Of a DNA stretch of 64,000 bases, positions 21,471 through 31,846 are shown piece by piece; within the stretch, counting starts at the first letter, position 1, and each line of letters opens with the position of its first letter. The notes under the pieces are model-generated. The model had not been told where the DNA came from. It worked only from the letters and a program-made list of their open reading frames with translations, and searched no databases. The position numbers and the translations under genes were made by a program. The stretch is from Sycobia sp. Sy_11 (lineage: Eukaryota > Arthropoda > Insecta > Hymenoptera > Epichrysomallidae): NCBI GenBank assembly GCA_018907035.1, contig JACCIC010000290.1:1-64000 (forward strand), read 5' to 3'.

Positions 21471-22210
21471 GGAGAGAACTATATGACAATGAATATCCAA
21501 CACTTTTGTCTCAATGTAAGAATCAATAATCAGAACCGGGGTGTTTATAAAACTTACTCATCTCTGATACTCTCTTTTTACCTTCATTTTTATATTATAG
21601 TTATATATATTAACATAATTAAAAATATATGATGCATACAATGAAAGGATCCATATTTAGAAATAAATAAAATATTCACAGAGAAGCACATTCAGGATTT
21701 GCAAATCCATATGTCCTGGGTTTTTTTTTTAAACAACGAGATTTATATTTCATTAGCTTATCTTACATAACACACATTTTTACAACAATGCCTTGGTCAA
21801 TACTGAGGGCTCATTCTTTGGTCAAATTTTCTCGAGAGCTTTAAAGTGAATTTCTCAAACACTTTATCTTGCATCTTCATTCATAATTCTTCTACGATTC
21901 CTCACTCAGCACTTGTGACGGACGCGTTGGTATACGTATCCATGGATCTCTCTCGTATAGATTAGAATTAGTTTGAGCAGTGCTGGAGAACGTTTGTGTA
22001 ATAATTTTTTTTGTCTTTCTTTCCTCTATTTCATATGCAGGTATAGAGAAAGAAGGTTTCTCTACACAAGGCAGACACCTCAGACGAAACTCTATTTCCG
22101 AAAACAATACAATATGAATAAAAGGTTTTTTCGTTTTCTTTTTCTAGTTTAGAAATGCCTCATGTTTAAGTTTACTTATATTAATTATACATCGAAAATA
22201 ATCCAAGATT
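21146..22210. other. Inner flank of left repeat with possible 71-residue ORF
   Basis: AT-rich, with a (GA)n run at about 21424-21470. On the minus strand 21892-22107 encodes an open frame starting at an ATG (MFSEIEFRLRCLPCVEK, later LYERDPWIRIPTRP). It lies downstream of the minus-strand DMQGF gene and could be a small element gene or its decayed 3' end. No family recognised and no counterpart found in element A. Confidence 0.3.
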
Positions 22211-22658
22211 TCAGTAGATATGCATACTGTACTGCACATACTGCTTTAAAGCTAATGTATGATGAGTGCAGTACTTATATTCATAAGCTTGTAATTTCAT
22301 TAATGGAAGACACTTGAAGTCTTCGATATTTTTAACATTGTCCGAAAATTTTTGCAGGTATCATTTTTTTTTGAAGACCTTTTACATAGATCGTACGAGC
22401 ATTTTTAAAATAATTACTAATTGTTTTTTCTATGTCTTCATATGGTATATCACTTGAATTCCATGGTAGCCCGTGATAATTACGTTCTAACTAGCGATTC
22501 TTACTCTTCTCTTTCTCAGAAAGGCTACACCATTTTTTCGGTGCTTGAAACAAATAAACTCTTGGCGCTTCATCTTCAAGAGAAATTATTGCAACTTCTT
22601 TCAAAATAAATTCATTCGAACAGCTCTTGAAGCCTTGCACATCTACAATGTACTCCAT
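22211..22658 (-). pseudogene. DMQGF-family gene upstream of polB (element B)
   Basis: From an ATG at 22658 the minus strand reads YIVDVQGFKS, EFILKEVAIISL, YLFQAP and LSEKEKSKNR. An in-frame TAG stands where the element A copy has a Leu-Gln pair after Trp, and the frame then continues ERNYHGLPWNSSDIPYEDIEKT and ARTIYVKGLQKK. A frameshift in the following A-run moves the C-terminal part, with a CTHH cluster, to another frame ending at TGA 22211-22213. Sequence, orientation and divergence from polB match 9157-9928 of element A. Because of the stop it is not an obvious long ORF. Function unknown. Confidence 0.75.
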
Positions 22659-23294
22659 AATGACTAAGAATGATTTCTTTTAATTTTACGATTGCTTTTA
22701 TAGGTAAATAAATACTCCCACCATTCTACTTTAAATTAAATACATACGTATGTGCAATTTCTATATTGTATAGATTAGTTTGAAGTTAGATTTTCTGTAA
22801 ACTACATAATCGCTATATGTTTTGCCTTTAAAGCAACAGTCATCTACTTTCTTGGTAAAGGAAAATTTTTCATCACAACATCTGTGCATATTGATTTTCC
22901 ATTGGAAGGGTGCCTATAACAAAAGAAATTTCTCAAAACGTTTTCCAATATTGATTTTTTCTGAACTTTCCCAACTATATAGCAGTTATGATGCAACAAA
23001 TTTAGGCAGTATAGTTTTCAATCTTGAACTATTTGAGCTTTTCTAACTTTATCGCAATTACGAAGCAGCAAGTATAGACGTATAGATTTCCAGTGTTTCC
23101 AGTTTCGCGTTTCTTATATGTGTGTATTTGTGTGACTGGTTATTATCTGTTTTGTGGGTTATATTTATCTACTAACGTTATAGTAGAAACTAAATTATAG
23201 CGGAATACTTATTTTAAAAATATACATTGTTATAATTATATTTTCTTGAAAAAGGAAATAAAAAAATAAAAATTGTTCAGTGTTGTGAAGCATT
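22659..23294. promoter_or_regulatory. Divergent promoter region, polB / DMQGF (element B)
   Basis: An AT-rich interval of about 640 bases between diverging starts at 22658 and 23295. A weak internal repeat is visible: gcagttatgatgcaacaaatttaggcagtatag near 22981 resembles gcaattacgaagcagcaagtatagacgtatag near 23054. CCAAT-like boxes are less clear than in element A. Confidence 0.35.
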
Positions 23295-26200
23295 ATGGCA
23301 TTCCTGAGACGTTATCAGGATGTTATCAACGTCTTCAAGAGTTCTGTATGTTTGCATCTAGACAAATGGCTGACAGAGAGGTATTGTTCGATGGATGGAT
23401 TAGGCATCTGCAGCAGTTACATCGATAACAAATATAATGAAGCATTCTAGAATTGCATCTGAGAAGCGTCGATGTATTACACTTGTGAATCATTTTCAGA
23501 GTGTTTATTGCAAATTGAATTGTAACGCTAAACAAGGTGGCGACTTATCGCAAAAGGAGGCCAAAAAGATAACTTGGAGTGATATTCAATCCGCTTTTAA
23601 CAATTGCATAAAATCTGGAATTGTAACGAATATTAAACATCAAGAAATTCGTAGATTTTTAGATGATGCATTTAAATTGGTTGAGAAGCAGATAAAAATA
23701 TCTTTAGAAGATCAATCATCACTTAAAATGAATACGGTTCTGTCTGCTAAGTATATTATATCAAGAAACTCAGAGCAGATAATAGAAATCAAATGTTTTA
23801 ATACAAAAAATTATATTTGAGACCACAAATTTGAAAGGTTGGTATGCAACGCACGTCCAAGAACCCATCCAGCATAATATGAATAAGAATTTACTAATCA
23901 TACAACATGATTATAATGACGAAGAAGAAAGTGTAAATAGAAGCGTGAATAATGAAAATCCCCCAGCTAGTTACCACTATGTGTGGATTAAGAATTTATC
24001 TCGTTTGATAAGTTTTCAAGACATAAAATGTAATGGGAAACTTCATCTGCATGATAGATGCTTACATTATTTTCTATCTAAAGAAAAATTAAACTTACAC
24101 ATTATCGATTATCAGGAAAAAAATCATTGTAAAATAAAATTACCCACACAGAAGAATAATATTTTAGAATTTAAAAACTTTTCCTTCAAAGAGGTGTACC
24201 ATTTGTGATATATGCAGATTTTGAATGCATGTTAGAAAAAATAGATGATCACAAGTATGCAAAACAAAAACATAATCCAATGAGTATTAGGGTTTATATA
24301 AAATGTAGTTATGATGAGACATAGTGTGAATACCGAAGGTACAGACAAACAGATAAAGAAATAGGACCATCATCTGCTGAATGGTTCACACAATAATTGC
24401 AAGAGTTTTCAGTAAAAATAACAGAAGTATACGTGAATGTAAAGCCGATGAATCGACTGGCAGACATTGAAACTTTAAACTATAAAACAGCAAAAGTTTG
24501 TCACATTTGCGAAAAAGATTTTAATTGTACAGATAATAAAGTTCAAGATCACTCATCTTACAGGACGTTAAGTATATATTAGAGTTTTATGTTAGCAGTT
24601 TTATAAAATTTAAATATTGATTTCAGATACCGAGGTCCTGCACATAACTCGTGTAATTTGAATTATTCCAAAGTTATACCTATTACATTTCATAATTTAT
24701 CGGGGCATTATGTGCATTTATTTATTAAAGAACTTGCAACAAATTTTGAAGGACGTGTATATGTTCTCCCGGAAAATAAGGAGAACTATATATCATTTAT
24801 AAAATATATACAAGACATGGATATTAGTTTTAGATTTATCGATTCGTTTCGATTTATGCCTTGTTCTCTTGATAAATTAGCGTCATATTTAGACGAGCAT
24901 AGTATTTTAGAAAAAAACTTTTAAGATGGACTTTCGATCAAACGAGCAAATTAGGTTAGTTAAACGAAAAGGTGTCTTCCCATATGAATATATTTCATCG
25001 TTTGATAAATTGCAAAAAACGCAAATGCCGGTCAAAGATGCATTTTACAGTAATTTATACAATTCCACTATTACTGATGAAGACTATCAGCATGCTAAAC
25101 AAATATGGCAAGATTTTGATATTCAAACACTTAGTGAATATTCCGATCTATATTTAAAAACAGATGTATTGCTCCTTGCAGATCTATTCGAAAACTTTAG
25201 AGAAAATTGCATACAAGCATATCATCTTGATCCTGCTCATTATTATACCACTCCGGGTATATCGTGGGATGCAATGTTAAAATATACAAAAATATACAAA
25301 AATAAAATTAGAATTGCTTACCGATATTGATATGTTCATGTTTATCAAAAGAGGTATCAGGGGTGGTATTAGCCAATGTTCGAACCGCTATTCAAAGGCG
25401 AATAATAATTATATGGATAGTGAGTTTGATGAAACGAAGAAAAATAAATTTTTGCTCTACTGTGACGTAAACAATCTTTATGTTTGGGCAATGACACAAT
25501 ATCTGCCATACGGAGGTTTTGAATGGGAACAAAATATAGACAATGAATCCAAATTTCTGAAAACAGCAGATGGATCTTCTACTGGATATATTCTAGAGAT
25601 CGATTTAGAATATCCAGAAAATATTCATGATTTACATAGAGATTTGCCACTTTGCCCGGAACATATTGCAGCACCAGGAAGTAAAATGAAGAAACTATTA
25701 ACGACTTTATATAATAAAAAACGCTATACAATTCACTACAGAGCATTGCAACAAGCAGTTAAATATGGCTTATACTTAAAAAATATATATAGAGTATTAA
25801 AATTTAATCAGAAACCATGGTTTAAAGACTATATTGATTTAAATAGCGAAAAAAGAAAACAAGCAAAAAATGAATTCGAAAAGTTATTTTTCCAATTTTT
25901 AAATAATGCTATTTATGGAAAGACAATGGAAAATGAAAGGAAAAGAGTAGATGTGAAGCTAGTGAATAAATGGCATAGACGTTATGATGCAAAAGCATTG
26001 ATAGCAAGTCCAAATTTTCATAATTGTCCAATTTTTTATGAAAATTTCTTTGTTGTACAGTTACAAAGAACTGAAATTCTGATCGGAAAACCTATTTATG
26101 TTGGACTGTCTGTATTAGATTTGTCGAAAACAAAAGTTTATAGATTTCACTATGAATACATACAAAATAGAGTGGGTAGTAACTGTAAATTATTATATAC

Positions 26201-26769
26201 AGATACTGATAGTTTGGTATATGAAGTAAAAGACATTAATATGTACGATTTGATGCGGGAGGACATTCATGAATTCGATACATCAGATTATCCGCAGAAT
26301 AATCCTTATAAAATACCGCAAAAAAAATAAGAAAATTGTTGGACTCATGAAGAATGAATGTAATGGTAAAATTTTAACAGAATTTTTTGGATTGTGGAGT
26401 AAAATGTACAGTACGAAGATTCAAGCACAAGAACAGATTAAGAAAGCCAAGGGTGTTAAAAGTGCTATAGTGAAAACTACAAGTAATTTTGAAGATTATG
26501 TTCATTGCTTGGAAGAAAGAGCCATTATCAATAGAGATCAATATAATATTCGATCGAGACTTCATATTGTACATACAGAAAAACAAAAGAAAATTGCCTT
26601 AAATTCGTTTGATGATAAGCGTTTTATAGAAACGGGATCAACAGATACTCTTCCATGGGGTCACTACAGTATACGTGAACATGAACGTGCATTAAATGAA
26701 GGAGTCGCTAGAGAAATGAGAGATGACAATGCAAACGAACAAATATTACAACAACCATTAACTGAATAA
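23295..26769 (+). pseudogene. polB: Protein-primed DNA polymerase B (element B)
   Basis: Broken frames again form one polymerase: ITWSDIQSAFNNCIKSG near the N-terminus, GVPFVIYADFECM (Exo I, about 24197-24230), FHNLSGHYVH (Exo II region), DLYLKTDVLLLADLFENF, motif A YCDVNNLYVWAM, motif B FLNNAIYGK and motif C LLYTDTDSLVYEV. The C-terminus reads through TDTLPWGHYSI to a stop at 26767-26769. Relative to element A, an N-terminal segment of roughly 150 residues is deleted near 23875. Frameshifts lie near 23818, 24195, 24924, 25310 and 26325, with in-frame stops such as the TAG near 24320. The 24567-24626 interruption matches the intron of element A. Confidence 0.9.
24567..24626 (+). other. Intron in polymerase B at the position used in element A
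   Basis: About 60 AT-rich bases ending TTGATTTCAG separate the HxH-like exon end from [12 protein letters not shown], exactly where element A has its 85-base intron. The donor reads GTTAAGT; by comparison with element A it may be a mutated GGTAAGT shifted by one base. Two bases are also missing from the preceding exon. Confidence 0.6.
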
Positions 26770-27110
26770 GTTGCAATGAGAATACAAGGAGACAAGGACC
26801 GTAGTCACTTAGTAGAACAGTCGACTAAACCAGTCATAACATGCATTGGAGACAAGACAAGCTGCTCGATTTTACACGGGTCACCAGAACTAATCGGAAG
26901 AGAAACGAGAAGTGGAGAGCGAGAAAGCTTACATAAACGGCGATCAAGCTCAACCGATATGGATGGAATATGGAGGGGATATAGACCTTATAGAGGGGGA
27001 AGTACGACCAAAAAAACAAAACTGCAGAGAGAGATCAGTTATTCAGTGTTTAGTTTTTGATTGTAATTGTTAGCAAGCAGTATTTTGTTCAAAAATAATC
27101 ATATATATAA
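26770..27110 (+). other. Interval between polB and small gene (unknown ORF)
   Basis: A 94-codon frame at 26776-27060 (MRIQGDKDRSH..., rich in Arg, Ser and Gly) follows the polymerase stop by a few bases. It shows no similarity I can see to the acidic extension in element A. Possibly transcript spacer rather than protein. Confidence 0.25.
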
Positions 27111-27615
27111 TGGAACATAGTCCTGAAATGACGTTTCCTAGTGCTGAGTCGTCTACTCAATTGATTGCGCAGCTAACGGCTGCCGATTTCATTTCGAATT
27201 TTAATGAAGACTACATTCAGCCAGACAATTCATCAATTCAGGTGTGTATAGTTTATCTTTTAATTTCACTTGTACATATTACTAAATAATTTTAAGATAA
27301 AAAGTTAAATAATTTATATTTTTTTACAGATGGATTTCAAAAGGTTGAATAATATAGCACGAGGTAGTTTTGTACCTACAAAAAGATTGGCGAATTAAGA
27401 AGAAATCAAAATTACATGCTCACAAAAAAAAAAAAAGTTAACACTAAATTCGGATGGAAATCAGTAGTGAATGTCAGTGTTTTTTACCGAATAGAATTTC
27501 GAAGGCGTTAATTAAAGACGAAAGCTGCTTCAATAATATGTGTGAATATACATATAAATTAAAGTTGTTCATAAAATCTATGGGTGAAGATAATTTTGAA
27601 TTCATCACAGTATAA
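27111..27615 (+). pseudogene. Small conserved protein with 5' exon (element B)
   Basis: Exon 1 (27111-27241) starts at an ATG (MEHSPEMTFPS), ends DNSSIQ and meets an 88-base intron (27242-27329, GTGTGT...TTTACAG). Exon 2 begins exactly at the ATG of MDFKRLNNIARGSFVPTKRLAN, where a TAA interrupts. The remaining frames carry TKFGWKSVV, CFLPNRISKALIKDESCF and KLFIKSMGEDNFEF, matching the 89-residue protein at 3708-3977. In this copy exon 1 is in frame with the ATG, so a longer spliced isoform is possible. Function unknown. Confidence 0.65.
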
Positions 27616-27621
27616 ACAAAA

Positions 27622-27666
<45 letters not shown>
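27616..27666. repeat. (AT)n(GT)n microsatellite at the LINE 3' junction
   Basis: An (AT)n run followed by about 14 GT repeats abuts the poly(A) end of the minus-strand LINE. A second (AT)n tract stands at the other end of the LINE (about 29505-29540). Confidence 0.85.
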
Positions 27667-27683
<17 letters not shown>

Positions 27684-27839
27684 CGCTGGAACTATCAGGG
27701 AATATTACTTCGGCGGGGCTGTTAATTAGCCTATACGACTCCTCTTCTTATGACACTATCCTACGTCCCCCATCCACACAGGTGATCAGGGGTTCGGTGT
27801 TCGTCCTCTGTATCTTAAAATAGGATCAGTTGGCCTGGT

Positions 27840-28180
27840 TCATCCTGGGCCATTCGCCTAGTTCTATCGGCATATCTAAATTTGGTCATCACCTCTTTTG
27901 CGAAACTGGCTACTGCCTTCCAGTTTTCAGAAGATTCCAGCATTATTGATAGGATGCTCTCTGGTCTTATTGGCTTATTGATGATGTTCATCAAGTGCTA
28001 ACGTTGTGTTCTAAAACAAGGGCAGCTCACCAATATATGCTCAGCATCCTCAGCCAAAGCCGGACAGATGGGGCAGAGATCATTATTATCCAGGTGAAAG
28101 CGGTGGAAATAGGACCTAAAACAACCATGTCCAGTCAACAACTGAGTTAGGTGGAAATCTAATTCCACAGTCGTCCCCAT
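27840..28180 (-). pseudogene. LINE ORF2 C-terminus (zinc-finger-like)
   Basis: Encodes VELDFHLTQLLTGHGCFRSY, then CPICPALAEDAEHILVSCPCF, the Cys/His motif found after the reverse transcriptase in R1-type ORF2 proteins. A stop follows (RTQR), and further similarity continues as ESILSIMLESSENWKAVASF to about 27840. The junction with the endonuclease frame at about 28160-28185 marks a large internal deletion. Confidence 0.8.
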
Positions 28181-29205
28181 AAGTCATTGTTGGCCTCTGC
28201 ACACAGTTCAAGCCAGCATCGACGCTTGCTTGCCTTAATGGCCTTGACAAGCACTCTCTGTGCTTCTTTAAATAAACTATTAAACGTATCACGATGGGTG
28301 CGGGCTCTCTGGGCAAGTCTACGTGCGCGATGACATTGTTTGCGCAATTCTGCAATTTCATTTGTCCACCAGTAGACAGATTGACGATGTTTAAATCCGC
28401 TCTTAGTCCTAGTCATCGATGCATCACATGCTTCAGAGATATGCTTCATGAGTGCATTTGCCAGATGGCCTGGTGCACCATATTCTAAACGCTCTTCTGA
28501 TATTATAGTGGCGAACACTTCACAGTCTAGCGATCTGATGTTCCATTTCCGTGTGGGCATCCACTCATTGCACTTGTTCTTTACTTTCTTCTCTGCAATC
28601 TCATACAAGATCGCCCTGTGATCACTGTGGGTGTAAAGGTCGCTTACTCTCCAATTAAGGATCCGCTGAATCAAGTCATCACTGGCGAATGTTACATCAA
28701 TGACTGATTGTTTATCACCCCTAATGAAAGTGGATTCAGATCCCTTATTAACCACGTGGAGTTGAAGTGATTTAAGGCCATCAAGCAGCATACTACCTCT
28801 GTTATTTGTTGAAGCGCTTCCCCAGGCTGTGGACCACGCGTTAAAATCGCCACCGATTAATAATGGTTTCTTGTCCATGGCTTCATCAACTAATTTAGCT
28901 ACAAGGATTTCAAACTGCTTGTCCGTCAAGCTTGGAGGAGCATATACACTAAAGACGTATATTTCTTGTATTTTAGCCCAGGATATCAATTCGCTCCGAT
29001 GACTCGACTGCTTTAGTACCTGCCTATTTTGACCAATCCAGAGGGCAGCTCTATTGCTTGTCTCACTTATCCAGCGCTGTGATCTGACCCTGTCACAATA
29101 TGGTTCGGAGATTACAGCAATGTCTATTCTTAGCTCCTTTATGGTCTGTTTCAGCAGGTCATGAGCTGCTACGCAATGGTTGGTATTCAGTTGGAGTATT
29201 TTCAT
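28159..29205 (-). pseudogene. LINE ORF2, APE-type endonuclease domain
   Basis: The 348-residue frame starts MKILQLNTNHCVAAHDLL. It has the apurinic-endonuclease features AVISEPYC, LIGGDFNAWSTAWGS (catalytic Asp and Asn), VIDVTFAS and the SDHRAILYE end motif. This domain nicks target DNA to prime reverse transcription. The frame runs into LWGRLWN and stops where the deletion begins. Its ATG overlaps the ORF1 stop as ATGA, an arrangement seen in retroelements that couple ORF2 translation to ORF1 termination. Confidence 0.9.
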
Positions 29206-29510
29206 GTTTTATGTCTGTTTAAAAACTCCACGGTAATCGGGCACTTATAGCTGTATGCTGGATGGTTAATCTCCTTTTTTCCTTCACATTTACAGAGTAA
29301 ACAACAGGGCCCGTTTACACACAGCTTGGATAGATGGTCTTTTCCACCGCAGTGCCTGCAAAGTTTAGTTCTGTCAGGGCCCGAGCACACGGACGCTAAA
29401 TGGCCAATCTGCCAACACCTGAAGCAGCGCTTTATTTCTGTTTTTTTTCGAACTCTGCAGCTGACCCATCCGATTCGAACATGCCCTACACGTAGTATAG
29501 GTATAAACGT
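29202..29510 (-). pseudogene. LINE ORF1 C-terminus with three CCHC zinc knuckles
   Basis: Contains CFRCWQIGHLASVC, CRHCGGKDHLSKLC and a third Cys-rich knuckle (CCLLCKCEGKKEINH), the gag-like nucleic-acid binding end of R1-clade ORF1. The open frame extends artificially through an (AT)n tract into the ATPase stub of element B. The real LINE sequence starts around 29505. Confidence 0.85.
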
Positions 29511-29522
29511 AGTATATATATA

Positions 29523-29735
29523 ATATATATATATATATTTTTCAAATCTAAGACCATTCGGATAAGTTATAAGAGTCAATTAGCTATTGGTTTTTTCGCA
29601 ATTTGAAGGTCCTGAAAAAACTGCTCGTATACTATTCGGCAGCTAATCTCCAAGCCGTTTACTCTTCTTTTCCTTCTCAGTAAAAGAATTAAAATTAATA
29701 ACAGGCAATTTTGTTGAGTACTCTTTGAATTCCAT
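29523..29735 (-). pseudogene. Packaging ATPase, N-terminal stub (element B)
   Basis: From an ATG at 29735 the minus strand reads MEFKEYSTKLPVINFN, an in-frame TAG, then LPNSIRAVFSGPSNCEKTNS, where the second Gly of the Walker A loop has become Glu. A further stop precedes LTLITYPNGLRFE. The gene then ends at the (AT)n tract beside the LINE; its C-terminal three quarters are gone. It diverges from the PLA2 gene by 99 bases, as in element A. Confidence 0.8.
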
Positions 29736-29834
29736 GTTTGCACATCACGGTTTTAATTGAGACTATGCCAATAGAGTAGAAATAGAATGTTTATATATAA
29801 ACTTAATTAGTATCGTTTTATCTTTCGAAACAGA

Positions 29835-30620
29835 ATGATTTTCCATAAGCGAGAAGGTGGTGGAGAATTTAATAAGATACTTAGTCACTTACCTATTGAA
29901 CTGCATTTACCAGGTTATCAATACCGTGGTCATGGGACAAAATTGAAAAAACGAATGGCTCGTGGTGATCCTGGGATCAATGCCCCTGATTTTGCTTGCA
30001 AAGATCACGATATAGCATATTCCAACATTGTTAACAACATCCAAGCTGCGCATGCTGCAGATCGAATTCTCGCAGACAAAGCTCGCTTGCGTCTGAAATC
30101 AAAGAACGCAATTTTGGCCGAAAAGGCTGCTGCACTTGCCGTTTACAATGCAATGAAACTTAAAGTAAAGTTAGGAATCGGATTAAAGCAGAAAAATAAG
30201 AAACTGACTGGTAAAAACAATAAATCAACCTTGAAAAAAAAAATTAAATCTGATGCATATTCAATGATTGCAAATACAAGTGCTCAAAAACTAGTTCGCT
30301 CTGCATTAAAATGCGCTCACGAAACCGTTGAAAAGGCCGCCGTCAAAGGCAATTTTACAATTCCAAAGATATTGCCACTTCCTCAAAAACTTGTCGGTGT
30401 TTTACCATTTCTTATACCTCTATTTGCCGGTTTGAGTGCATCTGGAGCATGGGCAGGGGGTGCTGCTGGAATAGCAAACGCTGTTAATGATGGAAAAGCA
30501 GCAAAGCAAAAGTTGGAAGAAAATCGAAGACATAATAAAACAATGAAAACAATTGCTCTTGGAAAAGGTCTTTATTTAAAACCTGACAAAAAAGGCTATG
30601 GTCTTTACCTAAATATGTAG
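29835..30620 (+). CDS. PLA2-domain virion core protein, 261 residues, intact
   Basis: The N-terminal half carries LPGYQYRGHGTKLKKRMARGDP followed by DFACKDHDIAYS, a glycine-rich calcium-loop-like segment and the HD catalytic pair of parvovirus-type phospholipase A2. A basic Lys-rich middle (about residues 100-140) suits DNA binding. A hydrophobic glycine-rich segment (VGVLPFLIPLFAGLSASGAW, about residues 190-210) resembles the membrane-active part of adenovirus minor core proteins. The C-terminus has GKGLYLKPDKKGYGLYL repeats. Fused PLA2 core proteins are described for adintoviruses. The gene has no stops, unusual in this element. Homologue: 1-264. Confidence 0.75.
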   Translation: MIFHKREGGGEFNKILSHLPIELHLPGYQYRGHGTKLKKRMARGDPGINAPDFACKDHDIAYSNIVNNIQAAHAADRILADKARLRLKSKNAILAEKAAALAVYNAMKLKVKLGIGLKQKNKKLTGKNNKSTLKKKIKSDAYSMIANTSAQKLVRSALKCAHETVEKAAVKGNFTIPKILPLPQKLVGVLPFLIPLFAGLSASGAWAGGAAGIANAVNDGKAAKQKLEENRRHNKTMKTIALGKGLYLKPDKKGYGLYLNM

Positions 30621-30704
30621 ACAAGTAATGGATGAGGTCTCTACTTAAAACCATATAAAGGCAAAGGATTAAAAAAAAAAATGTTTCTCTGTAGAATTGC
30701 CCGA

Positions 30705-31060
30705 GTGACCTTTATCTGACATTGATTTAATAAAATATGCTCGTGTTTTAACAATTTCCGCATTTTGTAGTGTATTTATGCGTAATGCACTGCCCAATAA
30801 TGGTCCTCATATCAGGTATGGTAATCCTAGATGATGCCAGTGGGCCTGGAACTCATTGGGTTGCATATCGAAAACGAGGCAATAGAGTGTTATGTTTCGA
30901 TAGCTTTGGTGACTTAAAGCCACCCTTAGACCTTATATTCTACTTTGGTGATGCTGAAATTATGTATAATTATGAAAGATATCGGGATTTTAATACATAC
31001 ATTTGCGGTCATTTATGCCTGCAATTTCTATGTAATAATCTTCGAAGTAGTACTATATAA
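30705..31060 (+). pseudogene. Adenain-like cysteine protease
   Basis: An N-terminal part in one frame (SDIDLIKYARVLTISAF, then VFMRNALPNNGPH) is separated by a frameshift near 30815 from the main part. The main part has SGPGTHWVAYRKRGNRVLCFDSFGD, with His and the FDSFG Asp, and TYICGHLCLQFL with the Cys nucleophile. The His-Asp-Cys order and spacing match the adenovirus protease family, which cleaves capsid and core precursors during maturation. It follows the PLA2 gene in the same orientation. Upstream start not determined. Confidence 0.8.
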
Positions 31061-31100
31061 TATCAAACATCTTGTAAAACAAATCATTATTAACTTAACC

Positions 31101-31792
31101 ATGACGAATGAACTATTTACTTTGACGCTTTCTGGCACATCATCTATTTTTGAAGCTCAATATTTTCCTCCTATTGAGCTCTCATCCAATAAAAATTATG
31201 TTCTCGGTTTAGTTGAGCTTTTAACATTGAACTCGATTCCTAATATTGATGAAAGCAACAACAAATTATATGTTGATAAAGAAGAAATTACACTACCAAC
31301 CGGTAGTTACGAAATTGTAGATACTGAAAATTACCTGAAGGAGAGATTAACTTCTAAAGGTATAATATTAAGTCTTAAGCTTAATAACAGCACACTTCGT
31401 AGTGTTATTGAGTGTAGTCATCAAATCAATTTTCAACATAAAAATTCACTTGGTACATGGAATTTCGACACAATTCTGATTTACCAGTAACTATTATAAA
31501 GATAAATTCATTGAGAATACAGTGCAGTATTACAGCTGGTGCATATATAAATGATCGTCGTGTGCACACAATTTTTCCCAGCAGTGCCACCAGGATATAC
31601 GATCATTCAAGTACCTTCATATGTCATTTACCTTCCAGTTGTCGTCAAGTGCATAGATCATATAGAATTACGCATCGTCGATCAAAACGGGAACTTGTGA
31701 ATTTCCGAGGAGAGGCTATAACAATTAGATTACACGTTAAACCAGTAGTTTATTACGATGGGAATTATTTACAGCGTTTCTGGATATATTAA
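31101..31792 (+). pseudogene. Penton-like minor capsid protein (putative)
   Basis: From an ATG at 31101: MTNELFTLTLSGTSSIFEAQ, PPIELSSNKNYVLGLVELL, LPTGSYEIVDTENYL. Near 31470-31500 the frame shifts and continues VTIIKINSLRIQCSITAGAYIND and LVNFRGEAITIRLHV. A further shift may lie near 31590-31680. The beta-rich pattern, size of about 230 residues and location between protease and major capsid protein fit the single-jelly-roll penton of Maverick-type viruses. The family is one I associate with ant elements; the penton role is inference. Confidence 0.6.
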
Positions 31793-31846
31793 TAGTCAGT
31801 CAGGTCAGCAAACCAGCAGTCTTACAAGCTTCGACGACTAAGACAC

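Larger units (their letters stand above)
27667..29510 (-). mobile_element. R1-clade LINE, 5'-truncated, RT domain deleted
   Basis: Minus-strand order: end of ORF1 with three zinc knuckles, ORF2 endonuclease, a deletion that removes the entire reverse transcriptase, a zinc-finger-like C-terminus, then a 17-base poly(A) (T-run 27667-27683). The element lies between the small-protein gene and the ATPase stub of element B, where element A has integrase, coiled-coil and DUF8207-like genes. Microsatellite flanks on both sides recall R1-clade lineages such as Waldo and Mino that insert into AC-type repeats. Confidence 0.85.

Noticed and set aside
28294..28488. Plus-strand ORF opposite the LINE endonuclease
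   Set aside because: Antisense shadow of the ORF2 frame.
29202..29579. 125-codon minus-strand ORF beginning LTLITYPNGLRFEK
   Set aside because: It is a chance fusion of the ATPase stub, an (AT)n tract and the LINE ORF1 end, not one protein.
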